DNA of 64,000 nt, taken from the NCBI GenBank assembly GCA_963170055.1, contig CAUJGJ010000444.1, positions 6,109,118 to 6,173,117 on the forward strand, given 5' to 3'. The translations under genes and the position numbers were made by a program. This DNA is from Halisarca cf. caerulea (Eukaryota; Porifera; Demospongiae; Chondrillida; Halisarcidae). This document shows, one piece after another, positions 9,854-22,338 of this stretch. A model generated the notes under the pieces. It was not told the origin of the DNA and did no database searches. It was given only the letters and a program-made list of their open reading frames with translations. The first letter of the stretch is position 1; each line of letters opens with the position of its first letter.

Positions 9854-12074
9854 ATGGACACACACAAGCGACTTTGTAGCGATTCCCAGAGTGAGGGAAG
9901 CCTCTCAGATGGCTCTAGTAGCAGTTATAGTGATTATTCAGTCGATGAGTCAAGTGAAGCAAGTTTTGAACAAGCTAAAACGTCTGAAAATGTAACGGCT
10001 CCTTCTACCAGAAAAGAAAGAAGATCTAAAAGGAAACAGTCTTTTCTGAAAGGAAAAGGACGGAAAGTCTACCGCTTTTCTTCTGATCTCCAGCATTCAT
10101 TTGAAGACAGTGAGTTATCAAACAACCCTGCTATGTCCAGCCACTTTCAGTCTAGTTCGTGGAATAAGAATGTATGCCGAGGCTGTGCACCCGTTTTGCA
10201 AAAGTATGCTGTGACGTTTAAAGGACTTAAAAGGCAAGGCAGTGAGCTGAAGCGGAGAAAACAGATCAACCCACACCCAAAGCGACCAGAAACACAGCAG
10301 TACAGAGATTTGGTTAAGCAAAACCATTGGTTACGTAGTAATATCTTTGATACTCTTGGTAACTACATGTTTTGCTGTGGTTGTGTACATCATGCACTGG
10401 GAATCTCATTCCAACGACTTGCACGGCAAAGAGCTATAAAGAGACGACTACATAGTGAACCTCTTCAATCAATGACCAAATCTCAAGTAGAAGTTGAACG
10501 TCTTGGTGAATACGTCGTTATGCCAGAGGGATGCAGCATGTCATTTGTGGCTTGGTGGAAGACACAAAGTCAGTCAGACATGGTTGAAGTGCGTTACCCG
10601 CATGACCGTCATGGACTGGCTGGACGGGCTTCTCATGCAGCTAAAGTTGATACGAAACGAGACTTCCTTGACTTCATTGATACCAATTCTCAACCCAATG
10701 GAAGAAGTGCAGATAGCTCTTCAGCTACACATTTTCTCTTGCCTAAATTTCGTACCATTCAGACTCCAAAGGCAGGAGTGGCAAATTATGAACAACGATT
10801 TCAGCAATCAATAGTTGGGGTGTTCAATCAAGTGCAAGGTGAGAGGCAAAGAGATACTATATCAAATTATTCAGCATCGACTTGGCTTAAAGCACAGAGA
10901 CCAAAATATTCCATATATCCTCACAAACTTGACTACTGTGACTTTTATGCTAAAAAGAAAGAACTGATTCAAGCCAAGCAGACAACATTGAACAGAATCC
11001 GTCAAACGGGTTCTGCTGGTGAAAGACAGCAGTTGGATCTTGAAGCTGAAATTTCAATGCTTAATGATGATTTGAAAACTCATAGGGAACATGCTCGAAA
11101 ATCGCACGAATACTACATTGAAACTACCACTCGATGCAAGAAGGAATGGGTAGAAATTCAAGCACTGGAGTCGAAAGAGAATCGCAATCAGCAGGAGAAT
11201 GAAGCACTTCTCCGTTTACAGCACAACTTTACTGCAACACTTAGCATTGACTATCAGATGCAAAAGCTTGTCCCTTACTGTGGACAGTCTCCACAACCTG
11301 GCAGTACCTACTATCTCCAAAAATTATCACATGACATCTTTGGAGTCGTTGACCACCGTGAAGGGCACTTGACCATTTACATCTTCGATGAAACTGTTGG
11401 CCCGAAAAATACCGACCACACAATGTCCCTAATGACACACTTTATCAATGATAGTGGAACATTGCCTCCATGGACACGCAGAATTCACATTTCTCTTGAC
11501 AACACAGGGAGCACCAACAAGAATGCATTCTTAATGGCATGGGGGATTGGGTTGGTGCAGCACAAAAGTTGATGATTACTTGCGCTTCTCCTTTCTTATT
11601 GCAGGCCACACCAAATTTGATGTTGATCGTCTGTTTTCAGTAACCTCTAAGGCTTATAACTCCTCTGATGTCTTCAACACAAGGGAATTGACAGAAGTAA
11701 TGTCACAATCTGATAGTATAACAGCTATCATAGACAATGGTGCTCTAATCCGTAACTGGAGGGATAAAGTCAGTGAAAAGTATTCAAAGCTCCCAGGTAT
11801 TCGTGATCTCCATGATTTTTTTGTTATCAGGAATCCAACTACAGGAAATGCTATGATGTCAATACAAGACCACTGCTATGAAGGAGTTGCTCGACCTACA
11901 ACTCTGAAACTTAATAAAGGAATGGATGCTGGTTTTGATACTTTTCCCACTTCGAATGAGACATATACCCACTTGGGTAGAATACGGACACTAACCTCCA
12001 CTAAGCTAGCTCATTTGCATCAAATGTGCACAAACTTTATTCCACAAGATCGCTGGCCGGACTGTATGAAGTAG
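9854..12074 (+). pseudogene. unclassified transposase-like gene (GHTKF family), one frameshift
   Basis: The gene has a start at 9854 (AAAATGG), a serine-rich acidic N-terminus, a basic region, and a conserved Cys pair block (YMFCCGCVHHALG). Then come a coiled-coil segment and a C-terminal core with HISLDNTGSTNKN, FLIAGHTKFDVDRLF, YSKLPGIRDLHDF and TNFIPQDRWP. I know this combination from large uncharacterised animal gene families that behave like transposases; I cannot name the superfamily. A single extra A in the run at 11564-11567 breaks the frame. Dropping one A joins the two halves at QHK|VDDYLRFSF without loss. An intron there is less likely because the region it would remove carries conserved residues. 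The gene sits inside the first intron of the zinc-finger gene. Confidence 0.65.
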
Positions 12075-12282
12075 CTAACATTGTTATTTCTTCATCACTA
12101 TGCTTTTTATTTATTTTGCTGCTGTTTAATATACTGTGTATGATTTTTTGTCTTGTTTCATACATGCATTGCCAGATCTTCCATTTGTACTCTATGCAAA
12201 ATACCCGATATTGATGTGCTTGGTTTGTGTATGAAAATATTTAGTTATGGTCTGAAATTTTGTAAGCAGGTAGAGTAATGGT
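12075..12282. other. AT-rich spacer, nothing seen
   Basis: Probably the 3' untranslated part of the preceding transposase-like gene; no element end recognised. Confidence 0.4.
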
Positions 12283-12286
12283 TTAA

Positions 12287-12953
12287 CCGATTATACGCCA
12301 TTTTTATTACGTCATGCGCACGCCTAATGGCCGAATTAATATTCACTAAAATAGATGCAAAAAGCCTACCCAGGGTGAAGGAAGCGAGGACGTCTAAACG
12401 AGAGCAAAAATGACGGCAGAAGCTCTAAATAAGCAACGATAGTTTTCTCTCCGGTTAAGCAGCAGCACGAACAACTAAGCAGCAGCTTAGAACTTACAAA
12501 ATACTCTACAAGAACGTGTAACACGAGCGCCAAAGTTGCTTCGAAGACTTTTCGTTCGTTTACGGTCGATTCTCGCCCTTTGTGCAATTGTCGCATATCA
12601 TTTAGGCAAGCGTTGTCCAGGCTATCTTCGATGCTAGTTAAAAGGCAATATGGCTTTCCAAAGCGGAATAACAACGAATCTTATAGTTGCCATTTTTTCT
12701 TACGCCCAGTGCCAAAGTTGCTTCGAAGACTTTTCTTTTCGTTCGTTTACGGTCGATTCTCGGCCTTTGTGCAATTGTCGCATATCATTCAGTCAAGCGT
12801 TGTCCAGGCTATCTTTGATGCTAGTTAGAAGGCAATATGGCTTTCCTAAGCGGAGTTACAACGACTCTTACGGTTGCCATTTTTTCTTACGCCATATGGC
12901 GTATTTGGCCATAACCTGCATTACGCCATATGGCGTAATTGGCGTATAATCGG
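12287..12953. mobile_element. piggyBac-type MITE (667 bp)
   Basis: It is flanked by TTAA at 12283-12286 and 12954-12957. The 14-bp inverted ends CCGATTATACGCCA are perfect. No transposase gene is present. A palindromic word, ACGCCATATGGCGT, recurs near the right end. Small size, TTAA duplication and inverted ends make it a nonautonomous piggyBac-like element. Confidence 0.85.
12526..12889. repeat. 183-bp tandem duplication inside the MITE
   Basis: Two adjacent units of about 183 bp, each starting near GCCAAAGTTGCTTCGAAGAC and ending with the TTTTTTCTTACGCC block, differ by scattered substitutions and a 4-5 bp indel. The duplication arose within the element. Confidence 0.85.
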
Positions 12954-12957
12954 TTAA

Positions 12958-13267
12958 TGTGCATAATCAAACATAATATGAGAATTGTGATAGTGTGCAC
13001 AATCTTCCATTTTTATTCTATGCCATCACAATTATGATTATACATTAAATGTATAAGACGATTCTGTTATTGTTGCTTGTCCTCCGTAGTTTCTGCTACA
13101 GTTTAGAGTGTCTATGGTCCCATGCACTCACACTAGATTTTGCTTGTATGATCTTAGAACCCCTTTTTGCCCCAGGTTGGCTGTATTTAAGGTAGTACCC
13201 ATATAATTTTTTAGAATTATGTCATGGGGATGTCATAATAAAAGGGTTAATCTTAATCTTTTAATAG
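12958..13267. other. intron end, no gene seen
   Basis: The last part of the long first intron. It is AT-rich and ends at the acceptor TTTTAATAG before 13268. Confidence 0.5.
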
Positions 13268-13724
13268 AGAAGAACCAACCACTGTAGATAACCATGCTCT
13301 GAGAAGGAGTGCAGCTCTCTTTCTAATGAAGAGCAAGACTGAAAACAGACTGACAAAATCTGCCTTGAAGGACATCACAAACAGCACCACTGTTTTGTTC
13401 CAGGATGCTATTTCATAGACAAAAAGGCAGTTTGAACAGACAATTATGGACACTGATATTTCTGATGAAGTGAAGCAAGCTTTAATAACAAAAATGGATG
13501 ACTTTGAGTATAACCTTTTTGATGGACTGGATAGTGAGCACATGCAAGAGAAATACTACAAAGAACACTTCGGATACTTGGTAAGTGAAACTTGCCATCA
13601 TGTTTTTAGTGTACACTCAAACACCACATATCTGCATGGACACCTTGGGACCAGACCCTTTCTGTAAGTCAGGAAAGTCTGGGTGTTAGAACGTATAAAT
13701 TCAATACAACTTGCATGTGGCACT

Positions 13725-14930
13725 CGCATGTGGGACATGTCCAAAGTCCCACTATTGTGTTAATGGGCTGGAATTTGGGCGTGTGTAAGGCTTCAATCAT
13801 GTGATATGCGTGTGACATTTTCTGACGTAAAGTTTTGGTGAAAAAGCAAGGGCGATTGCGCTGCTCGATATTTGTTCTGCTTTTACAACATATGAAAGCC
13901 TTTATTTATCAAAAGTTAATGTGACGTACATATTGTTGTGTGAGGGAGCTTGGAAGATCATATTCATGATCGATAGTGGGTATTGTACATAGTACTTACG
14001 TAATTCACGGCGAAATCGCCCTGCTATTTTCCAGTTGATGAAAGGCTTAAAGCGCATTTTTAAGGCACAAACATAGATCGATCGCTCTTTTATAAGGTAC
14101 TCAAGTTAGTAAAACCGACTTTTCTATTTGAATTTAAGATCAAACAAAGATTACGCACCTTGTTCTTCGATGTCGTCGATCGGGCGCTGAATATCCAGTT
14201 CGCTTCTCTTGAACCGCCGATATGATACTTTGTTAAACCGTCTGTCTTCTTTGCCTAATGTTCTTCCTCCACTGAGTTTCTCTCGCTTACGCCGCATCGA
14301 TCATTACAGAGATTAAACACTTCAAACACTTCGGTAAGGACACTATGCGATTACGTCACAACTCATGTCACATGACTATCATGTGATAATCGGCCCTCAG
14401 CTAAGCGAATCCTTGCAAAATGCCATGCCGTCAAGTAAATCAGCGGATCAATGTACGAAGCTTCTGAGTATTTTATTGTAATCTATATCGAACCCTTCAA
14501 CTTTTCACCGATGGGGATTTTGATGCTGCGAGTTTCCAAAGAGTTATTGCTGGTTATTTTAGTACATTTTTAGTATTTGTTGATTATCTTGAAAACTAGT
14601 TCAGTAAACAAAATCCCCATCGGTAGAATATTGGGTAGCCCTATTAGGGACAGTTTAGTCCATATTCTGTGTCTCTAGGCCTAAGTTTCGATTTACTTGA
14701 GAGAAATAACTGCTAAATACAGCTGCTCGGAAAAGCGGCGAGTATTTGAAAGATTGACGGAAAATTTGGTTGAAAACTAGTTAAATGTGTAGCTTAAATG
14801 TGTTCAAACAGTCTAAATGTCGTTGCTTGCCATTTCTGATACGCATTAAAGAGAAAAAGCGAATTTGTTAGCAACGAAATCGCCGACTTTCGGAAGCCAT
14901 TCAAGTGCGAATGGACATGTCCCACATGCG
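13725..14930. mobile_element. MITE with 19-bp GGACATGTCC inverted ends, copy 1
   Basis: Perfect inverted ends CGCATGTGGGACATGTCCA at both borders, each containing the palindrome GGACATGTCC. It lies in an intron of the transposase-like pseudogene. It has no coding frame of note. Its right part (about 14284-14930) is repeated at 51733-52725, where a different hairpin element has inserted. Confidence 0.8.
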
Positions 14931-16526
14931 CTGATCTTGACAAAATGATTATTATGGTATTAAACCACAGTTGGACTATGCAACACTTCTTTGTCCAGGG
15001 TGTACAATGGAGTCTATACAGAAAACATATTAGACTCTTTCTCCCTGAACTACCATGTTTCCATTTACAGCCACCACAGGAGATAATTATTGGGCAACAC
15101 ATGGTACAGAAAGGACACATTTTGAAACAAGAAAAGGATAAAGTCTATTATGTCCCGCTTTTATCTTCTCTCAAGCATCTGCTGGAAATGGATATCGTAC
15201 ACACCTGTATGAGTTACTATATAGTTTCTACATGGATTAGTATATATTTATTAATTTAGTTGCATGCAAAATCCATATATTATTTTACTGGTACATATAC
15301 ATGTATACTGTATGTATAGGTTCACAATCCTTGTATCTCCGTGGATGGCAACAACATGCTTTCCTACTACGACAGCCCTGCCTACAGACACCATCCGCTC
15401 TTCTCCACTGACCGTACAGCCTTACAGATTCAACTATACTATGATGATGTTGAAGTAGTGAATCCCCTAGGCTCCAACACCAAAGTACACAAACTTGGTA
15501 TGCCTTTGTGTATGGCTCTGTGCAATATTTGTGTAAGCTATTAGTGTACATTACCCTTCTTGTTCAACTGCAGGCTTACTTTATTACACTCTTGGGAACT
15601 TGCCACCAAATTATAGGTCACGTCTCGAAGCTATACAGCTCCTACAAGTGGTAAAGGTCCAACACATTCAAACCTATGGAATAGATGTAGTACTTTCCTC
15701 TGTAATCGAAGATCTGAAGACTTTGGAACAGGTATATTGTGCAAGAATGAGAGACCCGCAATAATTATTACAATGTCATTTTCATTTCTTAAATGTTATT
15801 TCACAGGAAGGCTTACAAATTGGAGACATGATGTACAAGGGGGCACTAACAGCGATATCAGCCGATAATTTGGCCTCACAGCTCATTGGAGGATACAAAG
15901 CCCTGAATGCTGCCTTTATGAAGTGCAGGTTTTGCATGGCTACTGATGAGCAGATGCAGAGTAAGGTAATTGTGTTCAACCATTTTGTATACACAGCGAT
16001 AGCAATCTTAGATTTTATGACGGTACATGCACTCATGCCGTTACACATGCAGTACAAGTGAACAAGGTCCTATAGTGAACCTACAACCACCTTGCCTTAC
16101 GTGTATTTTACCACTATGACAGTTCCATGAGAAAAGAATTCCAACTGAGAACTCGGGAAACCCATCAAGCACAGTGTGCAAGCCTGGGTGGGCCATTACA
16201 CAGTCACATGGCCACCACCTATGGTCTGCATAGGGACTCCATTTTAAGCAACTTGCAGTACTTCCACACAACTGAGGGTCTCATTCCTGATGTTATGCAG
16301 GACATCCTGGAGGGGGTGCTGCCATTGGCTATCAAACATGTACTTAAGCACCTGGTAGATGAGAAAATGGTGTCTATCCATGATATAAATGGAAGGATTG
16401 AACAGTTTGATTTCGGACCCACTGAAGCTGCTAATAAACCCCAGGGAAATATTACATATTCACAGTTGAACTCAAGTGATCAACTGAAACAGTCAGGTAA
16501 TATGTATGTATGCATCATTCTGCATG

Positions 16527-16545
16527 TGTGTATGTGTGTGCGTGC

Positions 16546-16639
<94 letters not shown>
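16527..16639. repeat. GT microsatellite
   Basis: A TG run with occasional TT and GC units in an intron. The apparent cysteine/valine reading frame here is a repeat artefact. Confidence 0.95.
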
Positions 16640-16641
<2 letters not shown>

Positions 16642-16781
16642 ATTACACTGTGAAGTACACTGCACTGATCATGGCCCAATAAGGTCGAAACAGTGCAGAC
16701 ATATGCATGACAGCTCTAAATCGAAACTATTATAGTACTTTATACATCAGTCATGTATCCTTTTGCACTGTCTGTAGTTCT

Positions 16782-16782
<1 letters not shown>

Positions 16783-16852
<70 letters not shown>
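16783..16852. repeat. GT microsatellite
   Basis: A pure TG run in the same intron region as the preceding array. Confidence 0.95.
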
Positions 16853-16855
<3 letters not shown>

Positions 16856-18079
16856 ATGCATACATTAAAGTACCACCTGTTTGTATAATAATATAATACG
16901 GTTGCGTAAATTGTTGTTATTATGCCATGCATATCATTTCACTGCATACTTTTCCAATGTAGCTAGCAATATGTGGTGTCTAGGCAGATACCTCCCCCTT
17001 TTGTTTGGAGATTTGGTCCAGGAGTCAGATGATCACTGGAACCATTACATCCTCTTGCTGGATATCATGGGTTATGTTTTTGCTCCTATGACATCTTCAG
17101 ACAATCGTGAATATCTGAAATACATGATTGAAGAGTACCTGCAGACCTGGACCACCCTTCATCCTGATAAAAATCTGACCCCAAAAATGCACTACATGGT
17201 CCATCTTCCCACTTGGATGGCCAAGTAAGTTACATTGCTAACTTTAATTTATATCATGTGGTATACACAGCTATGCATGCATGGGGACACATTGTGTGTT
17301 GTTTCATATTAAATAAGTTTGGGCCACTTATCCATTTCTGGTGTATGTGATATGAAGGTAAACACAGCCCCTTCAAACGGATGGCAAGCATTATAGGAAA
17401 TTACACGAACCTACCTTACACCCTGGCCAAACGCCACCAATTGCAGATGTGCTACAGCATGGTAAACTCTCAGTCTTACCTTACCCATGACACCAGCTAT
17501 GGCAAAGGTATGTATACGGATTTGGATGTGCAGAATGTACTAGTTGTATAAATACAATGTACATGTCTGACTGTAATAATTATCACCTGTGCCTTTTACA
17601 GTAACTCTCCTCTCAATGGATGAAAAAGAGTCAGATACCAAGGAGCAGCTTCTCAGTAACTGTAATACAATAACTCCAGACACCAAAATAGAAAGGTAGA
17701 ATTTCATTAACTATTACCTAGTTCCGTCTGTTCAAGTTCATCCACACTCATATGCAGGGTAAAAAAGATTGAATACAAAGGTTGCGGGTATAGGGAAGGG
17801 GACATTCTCCTCACAGGGAAGGAAGAAGCTAAGCCAATCTTTGGCAAAATTAAAGACATTTTTTACTTATACAAAGAAGATGTTTGTTTGTTTACAGTGT
17901 TTGATGTATCTTCACAGTTTTGTCCCAAGTACCATGCTTATAACATCCATGTTATGCCACAAACATACGTTACCATACCAGACCATTTATTTGACCCACA
18001 TCCTCTAAGCACCCATCTTTGCTTCGACACTTCCATTGATCAGCACACTTTTGTATGTTTAAAGTTCAATTTGTTATGA

Positions 18080-18555
18080 TTAGTGACACAATACTATGGT
18101 AAACAATGCGAACTTATATCATGAATAAAAATATTATGATTCATATACATGCACTAGCTATATATAGGCTGAAGGGAGAAGGCGATACATATGCTTTGCA
18201 TGATCATGCAATCTGCATGCCGTGGGACTGAGCATGCATACGCAGTACGTAATCCTACATATACAGTACATGTCTATATGTGCACCTGACATGCATGGTA
18301 CCGTCCATTCTGGAAATGTAAAAATTGCACAGCGAAAACAAGATGTATACATGGTACCGTGGGTATCTCGTTGTACATAAAGTACACAGGAAGTATACGG
18401 GACATAATGTACACGGTATGACACGTGTCCGAGGATACGTATACTCAGGCATCGTGTTTAGCTCATGTTAAGTCGTCGGCTACAAGACGTTCAACCCTTT
18501 TTGTGTCTATGGTTAAACCCTTCATACACGCTTGATCAGCCCTTAAATCTGCTCA
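18080..18555. other. spacer, no gene seen
   Basis: Contains GGTACCGT/GTACAT-rich sequence and a word shared with the repeats at 29.2-29.7 kb (GGAAATGTAAAAATTGCACA), but no element ends that I can define. Confidence 0.4.
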
Positions 18556-18943
18556 ATGTCAGACTCAGAATCCGATTCATTTGATGGCTTGCCATTCACT
18601 TGTCCAGTTAAACGACGTCCCACTTCATCAAGCCCGGAGAAGCGTGTTCTGTGTCCTCACTGTGGCGATCACGTCTCGGAGGACTTTTTATCGCCACAAA
18701 GCCCAGTTTTACGACCACTCTCTGACAAAGTGGTCTAACCAAGGGCAATTTCAAGTTACTATTGATTCTACCAATGTTCAGGACACAGACAACAATCTCG
18801 AGACGGCAATCAACCAGTACTACATGGAGAGTAGTGCTTTAACAGACGAACTGGAGCAACCATCACCTAGCCATCAAGAACAACCGGTAAACTTGAAAAC
18901 TTCATGATTCAAATAGCTTGCATGTGTGTATGTGTGTGTGCGT

Positions 18944-18976
<33 letters not shown>

Positions 18977-19069
18977 CGTGCGTGCATGCGTGCGTGCGTG
19001 TATGTGTGTGTGTGTGTGTGTGTGTGCGTGTGCACATGTGTGTGGGTGTGGGTGTGCATAATATACGTA

Positions 19070-19112
<43 letters not shown>

Positions 19113-21775
19113 GTGTGTGTGTGGGTGTGTGCTTATACGTATGTGTACACAGTGTCATGTTCACAATCTCTTGTCATTTCAATATTTTGTCTTTTCAGAA
19201 TGTGTCTGTTCAGTCTGATGACTGTGATCAATCTTCTGATGGCTCAGAAGAGTTTAATTTTGGGGATGATGAAGCTGTACAGCAAGGTGAGAGCGGAGAA
19301 TTGTCTAACACACCTATCCCTGCCCCAGTTTCACAGTTGTTTATTTTCTGTTTAGTTTGGCAGGCATTTTATAAGATTTCAAATGGGGCTATTGCTGCTT
19401 TGCTAAGATTTTTGAAGTTTTTCTTAACTGCCCTTGGCTTGGCATTTGGCTGTGATACGATTGTTTCTTTGGGTAAAATTATCCCTATGACTAGAAATGG
19501 ATTGAGAACTGCTCTTTCATTACACGATGAACCTTTTGAAACATTTATAGTTTGTCCTAAATGTGATTCAATCTATAGTAAGCAGCACTGCAGGAGGGGA
19601 AGCAAATTTGTTGCCACTACTTGTTCTAATAAGCCATTTCCAAATCACCCAATGACATCAATGCGAAAACCGTGTGGCACCCAGTTAATGAAATCTATTA
19701 AGACACGATCAGGGATAAACGTCAAACCAATAAGATTTATCCATATCAGAACCTTCAGAATGCTCTGAAGTGTCTACTTCAACGACCTGGCATTGTGCAT
19801 AAGTGTGAAGAGTGGCGAAGTCATGTTGCATACAGAGATTATGGCTATTTTTGTGACATCTATGATGGCCAGGTGTGGAGAGACTGCAGTTTTTTTGTAG
19901 ACAATCCATTTTGTTACTTGCTTACTTTGAATGTAGACTGGTTTCAACCCTTTGACCATGGTTGATATTCTGTTGGTGCTATCTACCTAACAGTTCAAAA
20001 TTTGCCTAGGGATATGAGAAATAATCCTGACAATGTCCTTTTGATTGGGATTATTCCTGGCCCATCTGAGCCCTCCTTGACACTCAACAGTTATCTGTCT
20101 CCTCTGATAATGGATTTAAAGGAGGCATTCAACTCAGGATATCAAATTGCTGTTTCCACTGAAATGTGGGAAAGAGCAAACGGTTACAATATGTGCTATG
20201 CTTACATGTATTGCATGTGATATACCTGCAACTCGAAGAATATGTGGATTTGTTGGTATTAGAGCATGCAACCCTTGCTTGCAATAAGTGTTTGAAAAGG
20301 TTTGCTCAGGTTCATAATGATGATTCTTGCTGGACAAACTACTCGGGATTTGACACATCATCATGGCCTCCTCGAACAGACAATGGCCACAGACAGGCTT
20401 GTAGAGAAATTCTTACCCAGTTTACACAGGCAGAAACAAAAACTGCATTGCAACAGGCAGAATCAGAAAAGGGGCTGCACTATTCTGTCTTCTTAGATTT
20501 GCACTATTTTGACCCAATAAGATTTCCTGTAGCATGATGCATGACTTATTCTTAGGTACAGGTAAACATACAATGGAAGTGTGGCTGGAATACAAACATA
20601 ATGGAGTAAAGTTATTAACACAGCAATTAATTAAAAAAATAGATGATATTAACAATTTTATTGTACCGGATGGCATGGGTCGGCTTCCGAGACGATTGAC
20701 TTCACATTTTGGTAGTTTCACAGCTGATCAATGGAAAAATTGGATAATTATTTACTCAGCTATATTATTGTTTGATGTCTTAGTTGACGAGCACTTTCAA
20801 TGTTGGTTGTATTTTGTTGCTGCGTGCAAATGTTTGTGTCGTCGCATTGTTAGGAATGGTGATATTGCAGAAGTCAAAACATTTTTGCATCAATTCTGTA
20901 CAAATTTCTGTGATCTTTATGGAGAAAAGGCATGTACAATGAACATGCACCTTCACCTTCACTTATGTGAGAGCATCCTAGATTTTGGACCAACATATGC
21001 CTTTTGGTTGTATGCTTTTGAACGCTATAATGGTATATTAGGCTCCTACCATACAAACAATTTAAACATCGAGTGTCAGATCATGAGGAAATTCTTGGAA
21101 TCTCAATCAAACATGAATTATGGTATCTCTCAAAATGATGTGTTTACAGAAGACTTTCTATCAGTACTAGGTAAAAATTTCAATATCAACTCTCCAAATG
21201 CAAGTATAAGCCCCGCCAATGTCATAGAGCTGTTGGAGCTACCATGTGGTCCTGTTGCTGTTTCTATTTCCACAGTGAGGTCATTTAACAGCATTATTAA
21301 GCCAGTTGGTTCGTTTAAAGAGAAGGTTTTCCCTGATTTACATTTTAAGCAACTATCAAATGTTGTGGACAAGATTTTTTCTGGAGAATCAGGGTACCGT
21401 GTGATAAAGTCTAAATTCTACTTGAAGTTTGGCAAAATTCTGATTTCTGATGACTTAATTGGTTCTGCAATGCCCAATTGCAATGTTGCATCATCCATGA
21501 TTATTGCATCATGGCCAGCTTTACTCGAGCATACCATGAGTGATGTTGATATTTGTGTTGGTGAAGTACAATATTTTGTACAGATAACTGTTACAGTGGA
21601 TGTTGACTCCACTGTACAAGACAATGAAAGTGAAGATTCAATCTCTATGTACTTTGCATATGTTCATTGGCGGAAATCTCAAATACAGCCTGCTAACTTT
21701 CCCAAGGACATTGCAATCATATGTGAAACCATAGCATGCCCTTCTAGCCATTGGTGCTTTCTCCCACTACATTGA
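18556..21775 (+). pseudogene. Tnp2/CACTA-like transposase gene, decayed
   Basis: It begins with MSDSESDSFDGLPFTCPVKR and a CPHCGDHVS...FYRHKAQFYD zinc finger, followed by an intron with a GT array. The second exon carries a WQAFYKISNGAIAALLRFLK segment and KIYPYQNLQNALK. Then come YSVGAIYLTVQNLPRDMR, LLIGIIPGPSEPSLTLNSYL, MHDLFLGTGKHTMEVWLEY and, near the end, FTADQWKNW, HLHLHLCESILDFGP and FWLYAFERYNGILG. Those are Transposase_21/DUF4218-type motifs of CACTA-Plavaka proteins. Breaks: frameshifts near 18678, 19730, 20180 and 20285, and a TGA at 19963. The last 413 residues from 20534 are open. The fold is DDE-like and the gene dead as read. Confidence 0.75.
18915..19133. repeat. GT/GC imperfect microsatellite
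   Basis: A TG-rich tract with TGCG and TGGG interruptions in the first intron of the Tnp2-like pseudogene. Confidence 0.95.
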
Positions 21776-22338
21776 ATAAGAAATCGTTGTGCACACCTTT
21801 CAAAACTATATACATTTGGTGGTGTAACTGATATGTACACTTTTGTTAGCCCATTGCCATTACGTATCAACATGTAATTTTGTTTTTGGACGTTCATGCA
21901 GGTATGTCTGACAGGCATGCATATGTACATGGCTTACATTGTCTTTATTAGTTTTGCTTGTACAATTGCAATGTGCACATGTATGTTTAATTAGCTTAAT
22001 GACGCTAGTAATTTATGTGATTATTATTGTTGTACTGTGTAATTATACTACGTAATTGCGGCATTCTCTGTTATTACGCAGAGTAATTGCGCATAGTAAT
22101 ACGTACGTAATACGCATGTATTGCGGATCACAATGTAAACTTTTTTCGATCCCTACCATACAGTTCAAAATCCATATCATTTGTGAAATATGTAAACCAC
22201 AGTACTAGTGTGTATAAACGTAATGTACTACAATCGTCCACATTTCATCAGTAAAATCCATTCATTTGTAAAATACGTAAACCATGCAATGCAGTTACAG
22301 TACTGTACTTAGTCTAGTGTGTATAATATTATACTGTA
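21776..22338. other. AT-rich spacer, no gene seen
   Basis: Rich in TACGTA/AATTACG words. No coding frame or element end is recognised. Two similar segments near 22180 and 22260 (CATTTGTAAAATA with flanking GTAAACCA) may be a decayed duplication. Confidence 0.4.

Larger units (their letters stand above)
13268..18079 (+). pseudogene. multi-exon transposase-like gene, decayed
   Basis: Exons read in order: 13268-13580, about 15070-15200, 15320-15497, 15574-15731, 15807-15965, 16123-16496, 16963-17224, about 17320-17510, 17602-17695 and about 17759-18079. Most have canonical GT/AG borders and matching phases. Diagnostic blocks are DKVYYVPLLSSLKHLL, DDVEVVNPLGSNTKVHKLG, YTLGNLPPNYRS, ISADNLASQLIGGYKAL, CRFCMAT, IPDVMQDILEGVLPLAIK, LTPKMHYMVHLP and AYNIHVMPQTYV. 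This is a large uncharacterised animal family with Tnp2/CACTA-like DILEGV and KMHYMVH motifs. The breaks are an in-frame TAG at 13416, an extra A at 16132-16135, and TGA at 17348 where the family has arginine (WCM.YEGKH). The first exon is the zinc-finger exon at 3280. A MITE and two GT arrays lie in introns. Confidence 0.7.

Noticed and set aside
11540..11610. A possible intron between GTGCAG and TTATTGCAG in the GHTKF gene
   Set aside because: It would remove conserved residues before GHTKF; a one-base insertion explains the break better.
16480..16932. Cysteine/valine and histidine/threonine reading frames
   Set aside because: They translate GT/AC microsatellites and have no other content.
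18874..19164. Histidine/threonine and cysteine/valine frames
   Set aside because: Microsatellite artefact in an intron; only the part after about 19199 is real exon.
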